Shown: piece by piece, positions 17,974-26,364 of the stretch
How the letters are laid out: each line of letters begins with the position of its first letter
Position numbering within the stretch: position 1 is the first letter of the stretch
NCBI GenBank assembly: GCA_964511495.1
Contig: CAZEFT010000010.1
Location: forward strand, 1-64,000
Source of the DNA: Litorimonas sp964511495
GTDB taxonomy: Bacteria; Pseudomonadota; Alphaproteobacteria; Caulobacterales; Maricaulaceae
Length of the DNA stretch: 64,000 nt
Direction of reading: 5' to 3'
Notes under the pieces: generated by a model
The model's database searches: none
What the model was told of the DNA's origin: nothing
Seen by the model: only the letters and a program-made list of their open reading frames with translations
Made by a program: the position numbers and the translations under genes

Positions 17974-18810
17974 ATGACAGGTTTGACCATATCCAATTCA
18001 TTTGGGAAACTCATTCTTTCATTTGGCATTCTGGGATTAACGGCTTGCGCTACGACTTCCCCCGCATCTAAAACGGAAACGCTCATTCCCTCATCCGGCA
18101 AGACCCTTCCAGTCAGCGCTGTCAATATGACGACCGATCATTTTCAATTTGGGGATTTATCTTCGTCTGCTTGGGTGAGCGAAACTTTTACAGGTGAGCA
18201 CAAACGTCAATTCCAAGAAAAAACACTCCATTTCAATGTGGATCAAAGTCACGCAGAGGGCGGTTTGGATGTCGGGGTGTCCCGTGCCGATTATGATCCT
18301 GTCACGGTCTCCAAAGCCAAAACAAACCTGAAAGTCTGCTCAACCTATAAAATCGATCTGTCTGGCGAAGGCCGATGGTGGGCCGGGCCCAAAGTCAGCG
18401 TCAATTGGCAAGGCGACGAAGCGGCCAAGCAAAATGGCGATGATTGGTATGAAAACTATATTGTCGAAATTGCCAGTTCAACACCGGACGAATTACATGC
18501 TATTTACACAGGTGATTATTTCAAGGGCGAAGAATTACCGTCCACGACCCTCGCCGGGTCAACCTATCGCCATTATAAAATTCGCTTCCATAGCTGGTGG
18601 CAATTCTGGTCGGTCAGGCAGGATTATCGGGAAACCGGCACATTACCAATTGAGCCCATATTAGATGTTTGGATTGAACACGGCCTCCCGACCAAACGCG
18701 TATTTGACGGCGTGAAGGCCAATATTGAGACCTATGGCCCGATTGAAGGGCGTGGACAATTGCGCATGGATATGACGCAAGACCCGTCCAAGGACTTATC
18801 CTGCGAGTAA
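17974..18810 (+). CDS. Hypothetical lipoprotein
   Basis: 278 aa from ATG 17974, with GGGGA upstream; an in-frame start at 17923 overlaps the previous gene and is less likely. Signal peptide with lipobox LTAC. The mature protein is rich in Trp, Tyr and beta-strand-like stretches (GRWWAGPKVSVNWQGD, YKIRFHSWWQFWSVRQDYR) and could be a carbohydrate-binding jelly-roll, but I do not recognise the family. It lies 37 nt after the FAD oxidoreductase. Confidence 0.72.
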   Translation: MTGLTISNSFGKLILSFGILGLTACATTSPASKTETLIPSSGKTLPVSAVNMTTDHFQFGDLSSSAWVSETFTGEHKRQFQEKTLHFNVDQSHAEGGLDVGVSRADYDPVTVSKAKTNLKVCSTYKIDLSGEGRWWAGPKVSVNWQGDEAAKQNGDDWYENYIVEIASSTPDELHAIYTGDYFKGEELPSTTLAGSTYRHYKIRFHSWWQFWSVRQDYRETGTLPIEPILDVWIEHGLPTKRVFDGVKANIETYGPIEGRGQLRMDMTQDPSKDLSCE

Positions 18811-18858
18811 TATGTGTGCGAGGCCTGAGGTATATTGCATTGGCTCGACGCAGGTTTC

Positions 18859-19374
18859 TTATTTCGTTGTCTTAAAGGAAAGTGCCAATTTTTCAGCCTC
18901 AGCCTTTGTTTCAAACCCTTCAATAAAAGCCTTACCGCTGGAAATTGGGGCGTTGAGATAAGGCGCGGCATATAGTGTGTCATTTAGGACGACCGCCATT
19001 TGTCGTCCGATATTTTGACTTGTGAATGTCGCAAATTTTTCTGTGCAAACATCCGTAAATTGAAATTCTAATATGGGGCTTCCTGTCGCCACATGCTCGC
19101 CCGCTGATATATCAGACAAGCATGTTTTATCCATGACGGCAGGCGTCGTGACGAACACACCTTCACTGTCTTTGCCCGAAATATATTTGACCGATTGCGG
19201 AAGACCTTCGGCAAGGTCAGGGTTCGTCACGGAAAGACCATCTGCATTTTGATAAACCAGATAAAAATTTAGGCTTGGTTCTTGCGGTGACGAGCAAGAC
19301 GCCATCAACACCCCAAGCTCTATCATTAAAGCAAGTTTCAGGACGGATAGATAAGAGTTTTGTAAAGAGGTCAT
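18859..19374 (-). CDS. Lipoprotein with SecD P1-head-like domain
   Basis: 171 aa. The signal peptide ends in LMASC, a lipobox. Residues about 100-168 (FTDVCTEKFATFTSQNIG, then RQMAVVLNDTLYAAPYLNAP, ending GFETKAEAEKLALSFKT) read like the periplasmic P1 head of SecD: the sequence order of the E-A-x-x-F helix, the N-x-G-x-x-(M/L)-A-(I/V)-V-L strand, an AP strand and the final A-x-x-L-A helix is the same. Here the domain is free-standing and lipidated, without SecD membrane segments. The function is unknown; such proteins occur sporadically in proteobacteria. Confidence 0.7.
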   Translation of the reverse strand: MTSLQNSYLSVLKLALMIELGVLMASCSSPQEPSLNFYLVYQNADGLSVTNPDLAEGLPQSVKYISGKDSEGVFVTTPAVMDKTCLSDISAGEHVATGSPILEFQFTDVCTEKFATFTSQNIGRQMAVVLNDTLYAAPYLNAPISSGKAFIEGFETKAEAEKLALSFKTTK

Positions 19375-19497
19375 AAGACCAAGACTGAACGTGAATCATC
19401 CGAAAATCAAGCTATGGGGAAAACCACTTGATTTGGCGGGTATAAGGCTTGCGCGAATTACAGTCCTTTCAGTGAGAAAGAGAGTGTCCTCTGAGCG

Positions 19498-20349
19498 CTA
19501 TTTTATCACCCTCTTCTGCCAAGTCGCGAGCCCAACACCACCAAGAATGATGAAACTGGCCAATAGGAAGCGCCACGTTATCGGCTCTGACACAAAAAGC
19601 ACGCCGCCAATGGCCGCAAGTGCCGGAACGCTTAATTGTGCCAAACCTGCGCGTGTCACACTCAGGTCTTTGAGCACATGATACCATATAGCATAGCCCA
19701 AACCCGACGTGACTGCGCCGGAAATTATCGCTAAAATCCACCCGCGGGGGCTTGGCGCTATTTCGCCTGCGAATAAAAAAGTGAGGGGGCTTAGGAGCAG
19801 GAGAATAAAAGCGGCACGTAAAAAATTTCCGGCTGTTTGCGCTGTCGGATTACCCGTCGCTTTGCCTAATATAGAATAGGCACCCCACCCTAGCCCCGCC
19901 AAGGTCATCAGAACGGCCCCGATGAAAGACGGCGCTTCCACCCCCGGTAATAAGAGATAAATCAATCCGGCCACCGCCAAGGTAAAACCGAGCCATTGCA
20001 AGGGGGACAATCTTTCGCCTTTAGTATAACCCCATCCCAACATCGTAATTTGTACAACGGCAAATAGGATCAATGCGCCCGTGCCCGTTGAGAGAATAAG
20101 ATAGGCAATGCTGAAAAATATACCGTAGGTTAAAAGGGCAAAAGCGCCGCTCCAGCGTCCTGCTTTCCATCCCGTTTTGGGCCCGACGAGGAGAGCCAAG
20201 ATAATCGCCCCCGACACAAAACGGAGTGTGGTGAAACTCCACGGCCCGATTTCACCTTCAATCAACGCCAATCGCGCCAAAACGGAATTGGCCGCAAAGG
20301 CGACCAAAGTCAGAGTCGTTAAACAGAAGAGCGTGAGTGCGCGAGACAT
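19498..20349 (-). CDS. DMT-superfamily (EamA) transporter
   Basis: 283 aa with about ten membrane segments in two EamA-type halves: NSVLARLALIEGEIGPWSFTTLRFVSGAII in the first and GAVLMTLAGLGWGAYSILGK with LSVTRAGLAQLSVPALAAIGG in the second. These are drug/metabolite exporters of the inner membrane. The substrate is not readable. It lies 75 nt after maiA on the opposite strand's left side, that is downstream of the tyrosine operon in the same direction, and could be its last gene. Confidence 0.88.
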   Translation of the reverse strand: MSRALTLFCLTTLTLVAFAANSVLARLALIEGEIGPWSFTTLRFVSGAIILALLVGPKTGWKAGRWSGAFALLTYGIFFSIAYLILSTGTGALILFAVVQITMLGWGYTKGERLSPLQWLGFTLAVAGLIYLLLPGVEAPSFIGAVLMTLAGLGWGAYSILGKATGNPTAQTAGNFLRAAFILLLLSPLTFLFAGEIAPSPRGWILAIISGAVTSGLGYAIWYHVLKDLSVTRAGLAQLSVPALAAIGGVLFVSEPITWRFLLASFIILGGVGLATWQKRVIK

Positions 20350-20424
20350 GCCGCCCTTTAGCAGAAAGGGCCGCCGTGCAAACTCACATTATCGGGAGTC
20401 TCAATCCGGGATGAGACCCCTGCC

Positions 20425-21066
20425 TTAGACAGCGTCGTGTTGATTTTCCGGCAAAGCCTTTTGGAATGCGGGCATCGTCAGACAAGCGTCATTAATGGCG
20501 GAGAGTTTCGGGAATTGGCGCATATCCACATTGAAGCGATGCGCATTATAAACCTGCGGAATGAGACAACATTCGAAAAAGGCGGGGGCGTCCGTCATCA
20601 AAAACTCTGTCTCATATTCCTGCGCTATTTTTTCCAATGAGGTGAAGCCTTTTTCAATCCAGTGATGGATCCACGCTTTCACACCCTCATCGGCCTGACC
20701 GTATTCTGCGCGGAGATATTTCAACACGGATAGATTGGCAATCGGGGCAATGTCAGACGCAATAATCAGCGACGCGGATAATATTTTAGACCGTAAAATC
20801 GGCTCGGATGGCATGAGTTTATACTCCGGATAAGTCGCATCCAGATAATCCATAATCGCCAATGATTGCGTCAGTTTTGTCCCATCCTCTAATTCAAGAA
20901 CAGGCACATAGGGTTGCGCATTAAGGGTCTGATGGGCCGGATCTAATTGCGCCCCCGTTTTGAGGTTCACAGCATGGTGACGAACGTCGACGCCTTTCAG
21001 CGCCAAAGCAATACGGACGCGATAACTCGCCGACGACCGCCAATATCCATGCAATGTCATCATCAT
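20425..21066 (-). CDS. maiA: Maleylacetoacetate isomerase
   Basis: 213 aa. A zeta-class glutathione transferase that isomerises maleylacetoacetate to fumarylacetoacetate in tyrosine degradation. The start MTLHGYWRSSASYRVRIALALKG contains the SSASYRVR glutathione-binding motif that defines the class; QPYVPVLELEDGTKLTQSLAIMDYLD follows. Three ATG codons in a row overlap the FAH stop (TAATGATGATG), indicating translational coupling. It is the last enzyme gene of the hppD operon. Confidence 0.93.
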   Translation of the reverse strand: MMMTLHGYWRSSASYRVRIALALKGVDVRHHAVNLKTGAQLDPAHQTLNAQPYVPVLELEDGTKLTQSLAIMDYLDATYPEYKLMPSEPILRSKILSASLIIASDIAPIANLSVLKYLRAEYGQADEGVKAWIHHWIEKGFTSLEKIAQEYETEFLMTDAPAFFECCLIPQVYNAHRFNVDMRQFPKLSAINDACLTMPAFQKALPENQHDAV

Positions 21067-22079
21067 TATCGCTCGTATTTTTCGACTTTATTTTCGATAC
21101 GTCCGAAAATGGAATTGCCTTTAGCATCATTCATTTCGATACCCACCGTGTCGCCAAAACGCATAAAGGGGGTGATAAATTCACCCGTTTGGATTTTTTC
21201 AATCATGCGGATTTCAGCAATACAGCTATAACCGACGCCGCCATCCTCGATCTTTTTGCCTTCACCGCCTTCAAACTTATTGGAGACTGTTCCGGAACCG
21301 ATAATAGCACCGGCGCAAAGGTGTCGCGTCTTGGCCGCATGAGCAACAAGCTCGGCCATATTGAATGTCATATCCGTTTTGACATTGGCTTTACCGAAGG
21401 GCTTATCGTTGTAATCGACCAGTAAAGGCAGGTCGATGGTCGCCCCGCCCCATGCCTCACCTAACTCATCAGGCGTAACCGCAACAGGCGAAAACGCGGA
21501 GGAAGCTTTACCATTCACAAAACCAAAGCCCTTACGCAATTCATTCGGGATAAGACCGCGTAACGACACGTCATTGACGAGCATGACAAGCTTAATGTGT
21601 TTTTCCGCCTCATCAGGCGTAACACCCATGGGGACATCATCCGTAATAACCGTGATTTCGGCTTCCATATCGATACCGTGATCTTCGCTTATCGCGACAA
21701 TCGGGTCGCGAGGTCCAATGAAAGTGTCAGAGCCGCCTTGATACATGAGCGGGTCAGAATAAAAACTTTCCGGCACTTCAGCGTTGCGCGCTTTGCGGAC
21801 AAGCTCAACATGGTTGAGGTAAGCAGACCCATCCATCCAAGCAAAAGCCCGCGGCAAAGGTGAAGCGCAATCCTCTTCTTTAAATTCAAAGGTCTCTCCG
21901 ACTTTTCCGGCATTGAGCATTTCATAACGCGCTTCGAGTTGCGGAGCGAGCACGTCCCACTCGTCCAAGGCCCATTGTAGGGTTGGCGCAATATCAGATG
22001 CATCCGTCGCGGTTTTCAAATCGCGGGAGACAATAATGAGTTGGCCATCACGGCCATCTTTTAAGGAGGCAAGTTTCAT
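21066..22079 (-). CDS. Fumarylacetoacetate hydrolase family protein
   Basis: 337 aa. It cleaves fumarylacetoacetate to fumarate and acetoacetate, the last step of the tyrosine pathway. The FAH core has the metal-binding acidic residues in DMEAEITVITDDVP and the family motifs MLVNDVSLRGLIPNEL, GFGFVNGKASSAFSPVAVTPDELG and HLCAGAIIGSGTVSN. This is the shorter bacterial form rather than the roughly 420-aa eukaryotic-type FahA. The neighbours maiA and hppD fix the likely substrate. Confidence 0.88.
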   Translation of the reverse strand: MKLASLKDGRDGQLIIVSRDLKTATDASDIAPTLQWALDEWDVLAPQLEARYEMLNAGKVGETFEFKEEDCASPLPRAFAWMDGSAYLNHVELVRKARNAEVPESFYSDPLMYQGGSDTFIGPRDPIVAISEDHGIDMEAEITVITDDVPMGVTPDEAEKHIKLVMLVNDVSLRGLIPNELRKGFGFVNGKASSAFSPVAVTPDELGEAWGGATIDLPLLVDYNDKPFGKANVKTDMTFNMAELVAHAAKTRHLCAGAIIGSGTVSNKFEGGEGKKIEDGGVGYSCIAEIRMIEKIQTGEFITPFMRFGDTVGIEMNDAKGNSIFGRIENKVEKYER

Positions 22080-22421
22080 TTAATATCCTATAATTTCTTG
22101 TGCGACAAAAAAATCGGGTTTAATTCTTATGTAAGTATGTAGCACTTCGCTCTCACTCCCAATGACAAGCAAATGTTTATCATCGAATATTTCCGTTTTG
22201 ACTGAACTACTAATTGAAGACTGAAAATCAAAGAACACTTTTTCATTTCTCGAGGCTTGAAGTCTGAATTCACCAATAGGCACTATAATCCGCATTGTTA
22301 TTTTAACGTCCTCGGACGTGGTCTGAAAAGTTGAAAACACGTTCAGTTTTTCATCGCTGCTATTTTCATATTTCGGATCACAGTCGAAAATTTCCGACAA
22401 TTCATCTACCGTTGCATTCAT
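22080..22421 (-). CDS. Hypothetical protein inserted in the tyrosine operon
   Basis: 113 aa, no recognised domain: an acidic N-terminus (VDELSEIFDCDPKYENSSDEKL) followed by alternating beta-like strands. Base composition is noticeably more AT-rich than the flanking genes. It fits exactly between the VOC gene and FAH: its stop abuts the FAH start with no gap. This looks like a late insertion into a conserved operon, or a rapidly evolving accessory gene. Function unknown. Confidence 0.6.
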   Translation of the reverse strand: MNATVDELSEIFDCDPKYENSSDEKLNVFSTFQTTSEDVKITMRIIVPIGEFRLQASRNEKVFFDFQSSISSSVKTEIFDDKHLLVIGSESEVLHTYIRIKPDFFVAQEIIGY

Positions 22422-22423
22422 GC

Positions 22424-22972
22424 CTAACTCTCTTCCGCGATCTTCTCATGCAGCCATGCCGCGTGGCGGGGAGCCTTTTTGGTTTGTGACCATTCCTCTA
22501 ACATATCTGGCGCGACAGCGCGCAGGCTCGACATTTGCTCGGGCGTGCCGATATCGGCGGCCAATTCGAGACGATGACCGTTCGGGTCGAAGAAATAGAT
22601 GGATTTAAAAATACCGTGATGAGTCGGGCCTAACACCTCTATGTCGGTGGCTTCCAAACTCTCTTTAGCCTCTAATAATTTCTCATAACTTTCGACGCGC
22701 AGTGCAATGTGTTGCACCCAGACGGGAGTATTTTCATCGCGTCCCATATCGGGTTGCTCTGGCAATTCGAAGAATGCCAAAACGTTATTATTTCCCGCTT
22801 CCAAAAAGATGTGCATGTAAGGATCATAGGCGCCGGTAGACGGTACGTGATCTTCGGCAATCGCTAATTGGAAACTCATATTGAGATGTTTTTGGTAAAA
22901 CTCGACCGTCTCTTTCGCATCTTTGCAGCGATAAGCGACATGATGAAATCCGTCAGTTTGAATAGTCGACAT
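22424..22972 (-). CDS. VOC-family (glyoxalase/extradiol dioxygenase fold) protein
   Basis: About 182 aa from the ATG at 22970-22972 (MSTIQTDGFHHVAYRC), with AAAGGA 8 nt upstream; other in-frame ATGs at 22978 and 22996 are less well placed. Two beta-alpha-beta-beta-beta modules with the metal-binding set His (GFHHVAY), His (VQHIALRV) and Glu (GHRLELAAD) intact, so an active metalloenzyme is likely. It sits in the hppD-FAH-maiA operon, where a homogentisate dioxygenase would be expected but is not seen. It could act on a pathway intermediate. Confidence 0.82.
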   Translation of the reverse strand: MSTIQTDGFHHVAYRCKDAKETVEFYQKHLNMSFQLAIAEDHVPSTGAYDPYMHIFLEAGNNNVLAFFELPEQPDMGRDENTPVWVQHIALRVESYEKLLEAKESLEATDIEVLGPTHHGIFKSIYFFDPNGHRLELAADIGTPEQMSSLRAVAPDMLEEWSQTKKAPRHAAWLHEKIAEES

Positions 22973-22986
22973 AGACATTTTCCTTT

Positions 22987-23448
22987 CTAAATCCAACGAC
23001 GAACGCGTGATTTATAGTCTAAATAGGTTTGCCCAAAAATTTGTTCCAAAGCTTTTTCTTCGGGCAGAATTTGAAATCGTGTCAGATATGCACATGCAGC
23101 CAATAAGGGTAAAAGACCGACGGGGTGTCGGGTCAAGCAAACCACCCCCATAACGACGCAGGCCATGCCCAAATACATCGGGTTACGCGTCACGCGGTAA
23201 ACACCATCTGTGACCAAAGCCGAAGATTTTCGTGGCGCAAAAGGCAAAACAGTCGTTTCTTTTTTGCGAAATAACCCCACGGCGGCCAAAGCCAGAAACA
23301 GCCCCACGATAATAAAAGTTACACCGATGATGAAAGCGAGGCTTGGCGCCACATTGACTTGCCATTGCGGCGCAAATTTCCACAAAGCCAGAACGGCCAA
23401 AAGAGCCAATCCGTCAATGAGCGGTGGCGGTATGCGTGTATCCAACAC
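22987..23448 (-). CDS. Isoprenylcysteine methyltransferase-like membrane protein
   Basis: 153 aa, about four membrane segments. The motif GVYRVTRNPMYLGMACVVMG and the late FQILPEEKALEQIFGQTYLDYKSRVRRWI are the hallmarks of the ICMT/PEMT family, with RNPMY in the SAM-binding region and the E-x-x-L-x-x-x-F-G-x-x-Y-x-x-Y signature. The methyl acceptor in bacteria is generally unknown. It lies between the VOC gene and hppD on the same strand with short gaps, so it is part of the operon although no role in tyrosine breakdown is known. Confidence 0.87.
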   Translation of the reverse strand: MLDTRIPPPLIDGLALLAVLALWKFAPQWQVNVAPSLAFIIGVTFIIVGLFLALAAVGLFRKKETTVLPFAPRKSSALVTDGVYRVTRNPMYLGMACVVMGVVCLTRHPVGLLPLLAACAYLTRFQILPEEKALEQIFGQTYLDYKSRVRRWI

Positions 23449-23450
23449 GC

Positions 23451-24584
23451 TTATTCCGCAACTTCCTTGACGCCGGCGACAGCCACATTGCGGTCTATTT
23501 CCAACACGCCGCGCTCAAGCTGATCACGTTCAATTGACTCGAATAGGGCTTTGAAATTACCTTCGCCAAAGCCGTCTTTGTAATCACCGACCCGTTGAAT
23601 AAATTCGAAAAAGACGGGGCCGACTTGAGGTTCGGCAAAAATTTGAAGCAAAAGGCGCGGAGCCCCGCCCTCAGTGGTTCCGTCCAGCAATATACCGCGT
23701 GATTGCAACGCAGCCTCATCGCGACCGTGACCGGGCAAACGTTCGGACAGCATTTTGTAATAAGTATCGGGCGGAGCCGTCATGAAGGGAACGCCCTGCT
23801 CTTTCAGCTTATCCCAACAAGCGATAATATCATCACAAATCAACGCAATATGTTGAATGCCTTCGCCGTTAAATTCACGCAAAAATTCTTCAATTTGACC
23901 GCCGCCACTTTTGCCTTCTTCATTCAGCGGAATACGGATTTTACCGTCCGGCGCTGTCAGCGCTTTGGATGTCAGACCCGTATATTCGCCCTTAATATCG
24001 AAATAGCGAATTTCTTGGAAGTTAAAGAGCTTCTCATAAAAATCAGCCCAATAGGCCATGCGACCACCATAAACATTATGCGTCAAATGATCGATAAGTT
24101 TGAAGCCACAGCCCTCTGGCCATTTTTCAACACCATCAAGATATTCAAAATCGATGTCATAAATGGACAGGCCGTCTTCGCCCTCATCAGCATAGCGGTC
24201 AATCAGATAGATAATCGAATTACCGATACCACGTATCCCCGGAATACAAAGTTCCATCGGTCCTGTTTTCATCTCAACCGGCTCAGCTCCTTGACCGATC
24301 AAATGATCATAGGCGGCGCGGGCGTCTTTTACGCGAAAGCCCATACCGCATGCACTCGGCCCGTGTTCGCGAGCAAAGTAGAAAGCCGGGCTGTTCGGTT
24401 CGTAATTGGTGATAAGGTTGATGCCGCCCTGACGCCATAATTCCACGTCTTTGGAACGGTGGCGAGCAATTTTGGTAAAGCCCATCACTTCAAAGACAGG
24501 TTCCAAAACGCCTTTTTCGGGTGCCGAAAATTCGATGAATTCAAAGCCGTTAAGTCCGGCGGGATTTTCAAAAAGGTCTGCCAT
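23451..24584 (-). CDS. hppD: 4-hydroxyphenylpyruvate dioxygenase
   Basis: 377 aa from ATG 24582-24584 (MADLFENPAGLNGFEFIEF); a longer in-frame start at 24635 runs through the operator region and is rejected. It converts 4-hydroxyphenylpyruvate to homogentisate using Fe(II) and O2. The iron ligands are visible in the C-terminal half: His in DHLTHNV, His in IQHIALICDD and Glu in GPVFFEFIQR. The substrate-loop motif GFGEGNFKALFESIE closes the protein. It is the first gene of the tyrosine operon, with two palindromes for the divergent MarR regulator directly upstream. Confidence 0.95.
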   Translation of the reverse strand: MADLFENPAGLNGFEFIEFSAPEKGVLEPVFEVMGFTKIARHRSKDVELWRQGGINLITNYEPNSPAFYFAREHGPSACGMGFRVKDARAAYDHLIGQGAEPVEMKTGPMELCIPGIRGIGNSIIYLIDRYADEGEDGLSIYDIDFEYLDGVEKWPEGCGFKLIDHLTHNVYGGRMAYWADFYEKLFNFQEIRYFDIKGEYTGLTSKALTAPDGKIRIPLNEEGKSGGGQIEEFLREFNGEGIQHIALICDDIIACWDKLKEQGVPFMTAPPDTYYKMLSERLPGHGRDEAALQSRGILLDGTTEGGAPRLLLQIFAEPQVGPVFFEFIQRVGDYKDGFGEGNFKALFESIERDQLERGVLEIDRNVAVAGVKEVAE

Positions 24585-24622
24585 AATGCTGTCTTTCCCA
24601 AATTCGATAACGTTTATTGATT

Positions 24623-24662
24623 GTTGCAAACGCAACTATACCTTTTTTGTTGCAAACGCAAC
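24623..24662. promoter_or_regulatory. Tandem operator palindromes between hppD and marR
   Basis: The 14-mer GTTGCAAACGCAAC occurs twice without a mismatch, at 24623-24636 and 24649-24662. Each is an inverted repeat GTTGC-AAAC-GCAAC. The copies start 26 bp apart, about 2.5 helical turns. They lie 39 bp above the hppD start and 22 bp above the marR start. Size and position fit MarR-dimer sites controlling both genes. Confidence 0.75.
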
Positions 24663-24683
24663 CTTTTTCTTTAGTAAGGGGCT

Positions 24684-25145
24684 ATGGACACATCCTCGCA
24701 TAGCCCGATCGCCCTCACGACATTCTGGCCTTATCAGGTGACCGTTTTGGCGGATCAGATTAGTCGTTATACGCTGTCTGTCGCCAAAGAGATGGCAGGG
24801 ATAAATCTCAGCCAGTGGCGCGTATTGGCAGCCGTCGCGGAAAAACCCGGACGGAGCGCGGCCGAAGTCACGGCCATCACGCCAATGGATAAAACCATTG
24901 TCAGCCGTGCGGTCAGCTCTCTCATCGAGAACGGCCTCATCGACAAAACCGCCGACGCGCAAGACAAGCGCCGCTCTCGACTCGATACAACCATTAAAGG
25001 TCAAGACGTTTACGATAAGATCGCGGGTCGACTGAATGAAACCATGATTAAAGACTTCAAGAACAAGTCTTCACATGAAGCTTTCGTCAAAATTGTCGAA
25101 AGCTATAGCGACGCCATGAAACAGCTTTCACCGCAGCGTGATTAA
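24684..25145 (+). CDS. MarR-family transcriptional regulator
   Basis: 153 aa. Winged-helix MarR fold: ISRYTLSVAKEMAGINLSQWRVLAAVAEKPGRSAAEVTAIT, recognition helix MDKTIVSRAVSSLIENGLI, wing DKTADAQDKRRSRLDTTIKGQDVYDKI. It is divergent from the tyrosine operon with two identical palindromes between. MarR proteins usually repress and are released by an aromatic ligand; here homogentisate or another pathway intermediate is the natural candidate (inference). Confidence 0.9.
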   Translation: MDTSSHSPIALTTFWPYQVTVLADQISRYTLSVAKEMAGINLSQWRVLAAVAEKPGRSAAEVTAITPMDKTIVSRAVSSLIENGLIDKTADAQDKRRSRLDTTIKGQDVYDKIAGRLNETMIKDFKNKSSHEAFVKIVESYSDAMKQLSPQRD

Positions 25146-25171
25146 CGACACGACTTTATCCTGATTAAAAA

Positions 25172-26362
25172 TTAAGCGCGCTTTAGGCAAACAGCGGTCG
25201 CTTCCCCGCCACCGATACAAAGCGAGGCCACACCTGTTTTCGCGTCTCGCTTTTCCATCTCGGCAATAAGGGTTGTCATAATCCGCGCACCCGAGGCACC
25301 GATTGGGTGACCCAAGACGCAGCCACCGCCATTCACATTGACCTTATCATGATTAAGACCAAGCTCTTGCATGGCAATCATCGGGACAACGGCGAAGGCC
25401 TCATTGATCTCCCAGAGGTCAACATCTTCGGCCTTCCACTCCGCTTTGGCTAAAGCCTTTTTCATGGCGTGGACGGGGGCGGTTGTGAAATAGGCCGGAG
25501 CATGGGCATGGGCGGCATGTGACACGATTTCGGCGAGAACTTTATGACCGCCTTTTTCGGCTTCCGATTTGCGCATTAAAACGAGGGCAGCAGCGCCGTC
25601 ATTGATAGAACTGGCATTCGCCGCTGTAACAGTGCCGTCTTTGGAAAAGACCGCGCGCAAGCTTGGGATTTTTTCAGGACGGGCATTGGCAGGGCCTTCA
25701 TCGGCTTCGACAATGATATCGCCCTTGCGGTGCTTGACCGTCACGGGGGTAATCTCGCGATCAAATTTCCCGTCATTGGCCGCCTTTTGCGCGCGATGAA
25801 CGGATTCAATCGCATAGGCATCCTGTTGTTCGCGGGTGAACTGATATTCCTTAGCAATCATATCGGCAAAGACACCCATAGCGCCGCCTTCATAGGCATC
25901 CGTCAGGCCGTCATACATCATGGAATCAATCATTTTGGCATCGCCCATACGCGCACCACTGCGTGCGCTCGGCATCAGATAGGGCGCGCGTGTCATATTC
26001 TCCATGCCGCCTGCTACGGCGACATCAATCGAGCCCGCTTTAATGGCGTCATGCGCCATAATCGCCGCCTGCATACCAGAGCCACACATTTTGTTGACAG
26101 TCGTCGCTTCGCAATGTTCGCCCAGTCCGGCATGAATAGCAGCTTGGCGCGCAGGGGCTTGGCCCTGCCCCGCCGGTAAGACACAGCCCATGACGGTTTG
26201 TTCTACGGCCTCAGCCTTTACACCTGCCTCAGCCATGGCGGCTTTGATGGCTGTGGCCCCTAATTCGGGAGCAGACACAGTGGAAAACGCACCTTGGAAA
26301 GCGCCCATCGGTGTGCGAGCCATACCCACGATTACAACAGGATCATTTTGGTTATTTGACAT
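25172..26362 (-). CDS. Acetyl-CoA acetyltransferase (thiolase)
   Basis: 396 aa. Degradative or biosynthetic type II thiolase: active-site Cys in VNKMCGSGMQA, His in NEAFAVVP and GGGCVLGHPIGASGARI, and the closing CIGGGEATAVCL. It splits acetoacetyl-CoA to two acetyl-CoA. The scoAB genes directly upstream make acetoacetyl-CoA from acetoacetate, which fixes the role. It is the last gene of the TetR-scoA-scoB-orf-thiolase operon, 2 nt after the small membrane gene. Confidence 0.94.
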   Translation of the reverse strand: MSNNQNDPVVIVGMARTPMGAFQGAFSTVSAPELGATAIKAAMAEAGVKAEAVEQTVMGCVLPAGQGQAPARQAAIHAGLGEHCEATTVNKMCGSGMQAAIMAHDAIKAGSIDVAVAGGMENMTRAPYLMPSARSGARMGDAKMIDSMMYDGLTDAYEGGAMGVFADMIAKEYQFTREQQDAYAIESVHRAQKAANDGKFDREITPVTVKHRKGDIIVEADEGPANARPEKIPSLRAVFSKDGTVTAANASSINDGAAALVLMRKSEAEKGGHKVLAEIVSHAAHAHAPAYFTTAPVHAMKKALAKAEWKAEDVDLWEINEAFAVVPMIAMQELGLNHDKVNVNGGGCVLGHPIGASGARIMTTLIAEMEKRDAKTGVASLCIGGGEATAVCLKRA

Positions 26363-26364
26363 AA

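Noticed and set aside
18811..18858. Shared terminator between the two convergent lipoprotein genes
   Set aside because: No stem longer than four base pairs and no T-run could be found.
23703..24440. 245-codon plus-strand open frame opposite hppD
   Set aside because: The minus-strand frame encodes a full hppD with iron ligands; the antisense product has no recognisable features.
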